Source: Eretmocerus hayati (taxonomy: Eukaryota > Arthropoda > Insecta > Hymenoptera > Aphelinidae). From it: a stretch of DNA of 64,000 bases. The notes below the pieces were generated by a model that searched no databases, was not told where the DNA came from, and saw only the letters and a program-made list of their open reading frames with translations. The stretch covers positions 133,598,715 through 133,662,714 of the forward strand of contig CM056742.1 in assembly GCA_029851415.1 (NCBI GenBank). Direction: 5' to 3'. Below, piece after piece: positions 61,301 through 64,000 of the stretch. A program made the position numbers and the translations under genes. Numbering within the stretch: the stretch's first letter is position 1; every line of letters begins with the position of its first letter.

Positions 61301-63025
61301 AGAAACGGTGAGCATTTTCATCGCTCTTATTTGACCTAAAACTGGCCAAATCGCATTGTTACGCATTGTTACTATAGCTATATGTTGCATAGTTGGTCAG
61401 AAAGAATGCTCAAATTTCTACCAGGGTAGCGAAATTTGACTTCCGTTGGACCCCAACAGAAGATGATGAGAGTCATGAAAGTACTTATAAGGGTACGATT
61501 CAGGACTAGAAAACAATGTTTTTGGAGCTCATTTGGAACCCCAACAGATCAGCAAAAATTTTGAGCGCCGTTAACTTCTTCGAAATGAAGTTTTCTATAT
61601 TAGTAATATTGGAACAAAAAATTTTGGTTCAGTGATGTGATTAATTGTAAAAATGAAGAAAAACAGCTTCCAATAAAACTCAATTGAATCTAGAAAAATT
61701 TACTACTTCTCAATTTATCACTAGAAATGTATATGTATGTCCATTTTGAGGGTTATCTCAAAAAATTGAAGATGATGATTTTTCGTAAAACTTGACATAT
61801 CATCCCGATCCATGATTTTCCATGGGATCAGATAATATTGTGAGTATTTGAGGCAGTCATCCTCGGTCAGTATACTTTTTTTAGAAGGAGGACTTTGATT
61901 GTTGACAATATATGTTCAATTCTTCAACAAATTTTTGTAAGAACCTAAGTAACCGACTGGGGAACTGCAAAACCATTGATCAGAGGGTCCAGGGTTTGAG
62001 ACCCACTGGGGCACAATCTATTCCCCTGAATATTTTATTGATTTTTCGCACTCTTTGAAAAGTTTTATTCATTTTGAAAGATTTCTGTGGGAGGGAAAAA
62101 ACTAACGCAATCCTCCCGAAGCTCTGAAAGTACCAACTGAGTAAACCAAGCATCCCCTACGAGAGTAGGAATGATTATTCAGTTGGGACTCGTTCCGAAG
62201 TATTGTTTCGTCTCTGCGAAGTAGAATCTTCCGGAATCTCCGAATTATGGTTTTTTAAGAACCAATGCATGTCAAATTTCACTATTCCAACAGGGCTCCA
62301 AAAGAGCTCCGTTATCATTGGCTTCAAGTCTAAAGGGATCCTAATAGAGCTCTTTCAGAATTGTGTCTTTTTCTGCGGCATTATCAGGAATCATCAAGAA
62401 ATGATTCGTTTTTAACATGTTCACTGCGACGACGAAAACCGCGTTCGGGTCCTGTGTGCGATGGGCCCCAGCGGTAGGGCCCATTTAATGGGATTTTGAT
62501 CATCACCGCACACAGAGTTGAACGCGTGGGCCTCACCGGTGGGGCCCAGCGCAGTGAAGGTGTTAACAAGTACCATTCGAATAGAGATCATTGAAACTGC
62601 TCATGATCCAAGTGATGGGCGGTTCCAACTCCTCCTTCCCATTGTTCGAATGAAAAAGTGATTCCAAACTTGATGAGATTAGTTGAAATAGTTGAAAATT
62701 GACTCATTTAGATAATGAATTGTGCAAACTGCTCTTCTCATCTTCATTCCTTTTAGGTGAGTGGAAAAAAATCTCTACGAAGTAGTCAGTCGTGCAATCA
62801 TCTTTGCACGATACATGCTTACCTCGCCATCATCTGATGATGGTAATAAAGGAATAATTCGCCTCTTCGGTCTTTGGCGATGATCTCGGGGGGTCCAGAG
62901 AAAGGGTAAATAAGATGCCAGTGCCAGTGATGAAGATTCACGCCAATGTCTTCGCGCCAGTATGCGACTTTATGTTCAGGATCAACATCAGTTGCCGTCC
63001 AATCCAACGGTATCTCAATGGGCGT
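58138..63025 (-). CDS. PPO: Prophenoloxidase copy 2 (last 6 exons; 5' part outside)
   Basis: Exons in transcript order: 63025-62823, 61083-60666, 60424-60296, 59202-58875, 58748-58525, 58371-58138; phases join to 511 codons plus TGA. Same enzyme family and role as the copy at 23976-28926 and same strand, about 29 kb apart. The first four exons have identical lengths in both copies (203, 418, 129, 328 nt). Copper A ([19 protein letters not shown]) and copper B ([19 protein letters not shown]) ligands are present and no stop interrupts the frame. Odd: the thiol-ester-like motif is [10 protein letters not shown] instead of CGCGWP. The N-terminal exons, including the activation site, lie beyond 64000; the intron upstream is at least 975 bp. 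Confidence 0.95.
58525..58748 (-). CDS. PPO: PPO2 exon with altered thiol-ester-like motif
   Basis: Acceptor TTATTTAG|TGAAGA, donor GATAAG|GTGAGC, 224 nt, 15 nt shorter than in copy 1. Encodes [14 protein letters not shown] and [15 protein letters not shown]. The preceding intron is only 126 bp and is made largely of ATATAC repeats. Confidence 0.95.
58875..59202 (-). CDS. PPO: PPO2 exon, start of the C-terminal domain
   Basis: Acceptor CTCAATAG|CTCAGC, donor CAGAC|GTAAGA, 328 nt as in copy 1. Encodes [38 protein letters not shown]. By my residue count 71 of 109 positions equal copy 1. Confidence 0.96.
59413..59936. mobile_element. Phrase-repeat element C (in a PPO2 intron)
   Basis: Ends CGTCAACTGAGGTAACTCTG and, reversed, GTCAACTCGGCTCACGGTAAC. 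It carries the family phrase at both ends (GGTAACTCTGGAAAA and reversed GGTAACTTTGAAACAC). It is the most diverged of the three family members and lies between two PPO2 exons. Confidence 0.6.
60296..60424 (-). CDS. PPO: PPO2 exon with last copper B histidine
   Basis: 129 nt, acceptor TTCGCAG|GAACCT, donor CAACAA|GTAAAT. Encodes [20 protein letters not shown] and [12 protein letters not shown]. Confidence 0.95.
60510..60644. mobile_element. 135-bp hairpin element in a PPO2 intron
   Basis: Arms CGGGAACCGCCTGGGCTGTC and, reversed, CGGGAACCACCTGAATTAGC, then CGAGCTTC / GAAGCTTGG and GTCTGTCTCGC / GCGAGACAGC. It nearly fills the intron between the two copper B exons. Confidence 0.75.
60666..61083 (-). 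CDS. PPO: PPO2 exon with copper B His pair
   Basis: 418 nt, acceptor TTCTCACAG|ATACAA, donor TTTTTG|GTGAGT. Encodes [48 protein letters not shown] and [20 protein letters not shown]. Confidence 0.96.
61294..61426. mobile_element. 133-bp TA-flanked MITE in a PPO2 intron
   Basis: Ends CCATGGTAGAAACGGTGAGC and, reversed, CCCTGGTAGAAATTTGAGC, TA on both sides (61292-61293, 61427-61428); inner GCATTGTTACGCATTGTTAC direct repeat. Related ends at 44927-45054. Confidence 0.8.
61942..62013 (+). pseudogene. tRNA-Lys-like relic or tRNA-derived SINE head
   Basis: The 3' half (GAGGGTCCAGGGTTTGAGAC) matches the 3' half of the tRNA-Lys at 50779-50851 (GAGGGTCCAGGGTTCAAGTC), and the 5' half is a poorer match (CCTAAGTAACCGACTGGGG). 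Acceptor and anticodon stems do not close. It lies in a PPO2 intron on the opposite strand to the gene. Confidence 0.5.
62462..62548. repeat. Pair of GGGCC…GGCCC palindromes
   Basis: Two 22-bp palindromes (62462-62483 and 62527-62548) of the type GGGCCYCACCGGTGGGGCCC stand about 65 bp apart, flanked by CGCGTTC/GAACGCG and GTGTGCG/CGCACAC blocks that pair with each other. The same palindrome occurs singly at 29462-29483 and, perfect, at 30097-30118. Confidence 0.75.
62823..63025 (-). CDS. PPO: PPO2 exon with copper A site
   Basis: 203 nt, acceptor AATTTTAG|ACGCCC, donor GGCGAG|GTAAGC. Encodes [39 protein letters not shown] and [16 protein letters not shown]. This is the first PPO2 exon inside the window. 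Confidence 0.96.
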
Positions 63026-64000
63026 CTAAAATTATTTAACAGTAATTTAGACGAGAGCCATTCGCGAACTGAGCAAAAATAGTCAAGTTACTGAATGTAT
63101 ATGTGACCCGCCGAAGTTGATGGACTATGCCTAGTTTGAGCAAGCCGACTATTACTTCCAAACGCTTCGGTCTAAGAAGATTTTGAAGGTAACGTTTCGA
63201 AAATCACAAAAAAGCGTATCGATTTGCGAGTTCAAAAATGTTTCTTTAGAATTTTTTCTCTGCTGATATTAGATGTTGAAAATCGAAAAAATCCTCCCAG
63301 CGAATTCCCTGTAATTTTGATGGGAGTGGTTCGATCGCAAGAACTCTAACGGTATATAGCGGATCGTTCAAGAACCTACATGTTTGTTATTGAAATTTTT
63401 TCACGACCTCAGACCTTAGCTACGAGCTCCGAATGGTAAAACTAATACATGGCAACTTATGGAGATACCGCACCACGCCCCAACTGTATTTGCTCAGGTT
63501 CTATCCCAACTCCAAAGTCTAATCTAAAAATTGTTGTGTAGCATGATCTCAACGTAATAGTACATGATATATTTCAAATAATAATGATGGTTGTTTCAAA
63601 TAATAATGATGGTTGTTTCAAATAATAATGATGGTTGATATATTTTAGTGCTGGAAACGAAGAAAATGACGATTTCTCCGTCCCTAGCGATAAAGTTTTC
63701 TAGGTACATAGTCTTCTGTATTTTTCGAGTATGCTATGAAATTTCTCCCTTGATGAACAACAAGTGCTCTTATAATTTTCACCCGAAGCTTACACTCAAT
63801 TCTTAACTAGCCGTCCCAGGCCACGTGTGAGAATGAATCTGATAGCATACTCAAAAAAACCGAAAATTTGTCTGTTCAAACCACGCTTGTCACTAATTTT
63901 TTGGATGGTTTTTGATGGTGGGATAGAGCTTGAGCAAATAGAGTTGGGACGTGATTCTGTATCTCTAGAACCGGACATGTATTGAAAAGTTTTCCTCCGA
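63026..64000. other. Upstream intron of PPO2 (to window end)
   Basis: No further PPO exon found up to the edge; the matching exon in copy 1 lies only 576 bp upstream, so this intron is larger. It holds the 22-bp triplet repeat at 63572-63637 and short unrecognised frames. Confidence 0.5.
63572..63637. repeat. Three perfect 22-bp tandem repeats
   Basis: Unit TTTCAAATAATAATGATGGT plus TG, three identical copies in a row; identity points to recent expansion. Confidence 0.95.

Noticed and set aside
63796..63978. Candidate next PPO2 exon near the window end
   Set aside because: The minus-strand frame has no resemblance to the N-terminal prophenoloxidase exon and lacks matching splice phases.

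Overview
This is a eukaryotic, insect-like nuclear window: spliced genes with GT-AG introns, a prophenoloxidase (arthropod hemocyanin superfamily) gene pair, a Tret1-type trehalose/sugar transporter, a tRNA-Lys and a very repeat-rich background. The order of insect cannot be fixed from the sequence alone. No prokaryotic operon, CRISPR array or phage-like cassette is present.

Layout. 1-12.9 kb holds no recognisable gene: foldback elements (1301-1879, 2061-2265), two copies of a short palindromic transposon family (224-580, 11391-11678) and a 1.4-kb, 26-bp-period minisatellite (7621-9027). 13.4-19.6 kb (+ strand) carries a complete 518-codon, four-exon sugar transporter, assembled here from ATG to stop. 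23.9-28.9 kb (- strand) carries prophenoloxidase copy 1: eight exons cover 657 residues, and only the first ~35-40 residues (a 5' exon further upstream) were not found. 29-58 kb has no recognised protein gene and is filled with nested inverted-repeat elements, one decayed non-LTR retrotransposon (36.1-39.0 kb, - strand) and one intact tRNA-Lys (50779-50851). 58.1-63.0 kb (- strand) carries the last six exons of prophenoloxidase copy 2, whose 5' part lies beyond the window.

The two prophenoloxidases are an old tandem pair: four internal exons have exactly the same length, and one 109-residue exon is 71/109 identical by my count. Both keep the copper-binding histidines. They would act in melanisation, wound healing and cuticle hardening. 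Trehalose transport is a separate haemolymph/energy function, so the neighbourhood does not form one pathway.

The best leads are in the repeats and gene edges: a five-copy element family with 3-bp TNA target duplications, several insertions of one element into another, elements that repeat one short phrase with an element-specific base, a large foldback whose two arms keep the same reading frame through multiple-of-3 indels, a 24-bp relic of a prophenoloxidase exon, and unexplained coding-like ORFs inside transporter introns. All family assignments were made by eye; no database search was possible.
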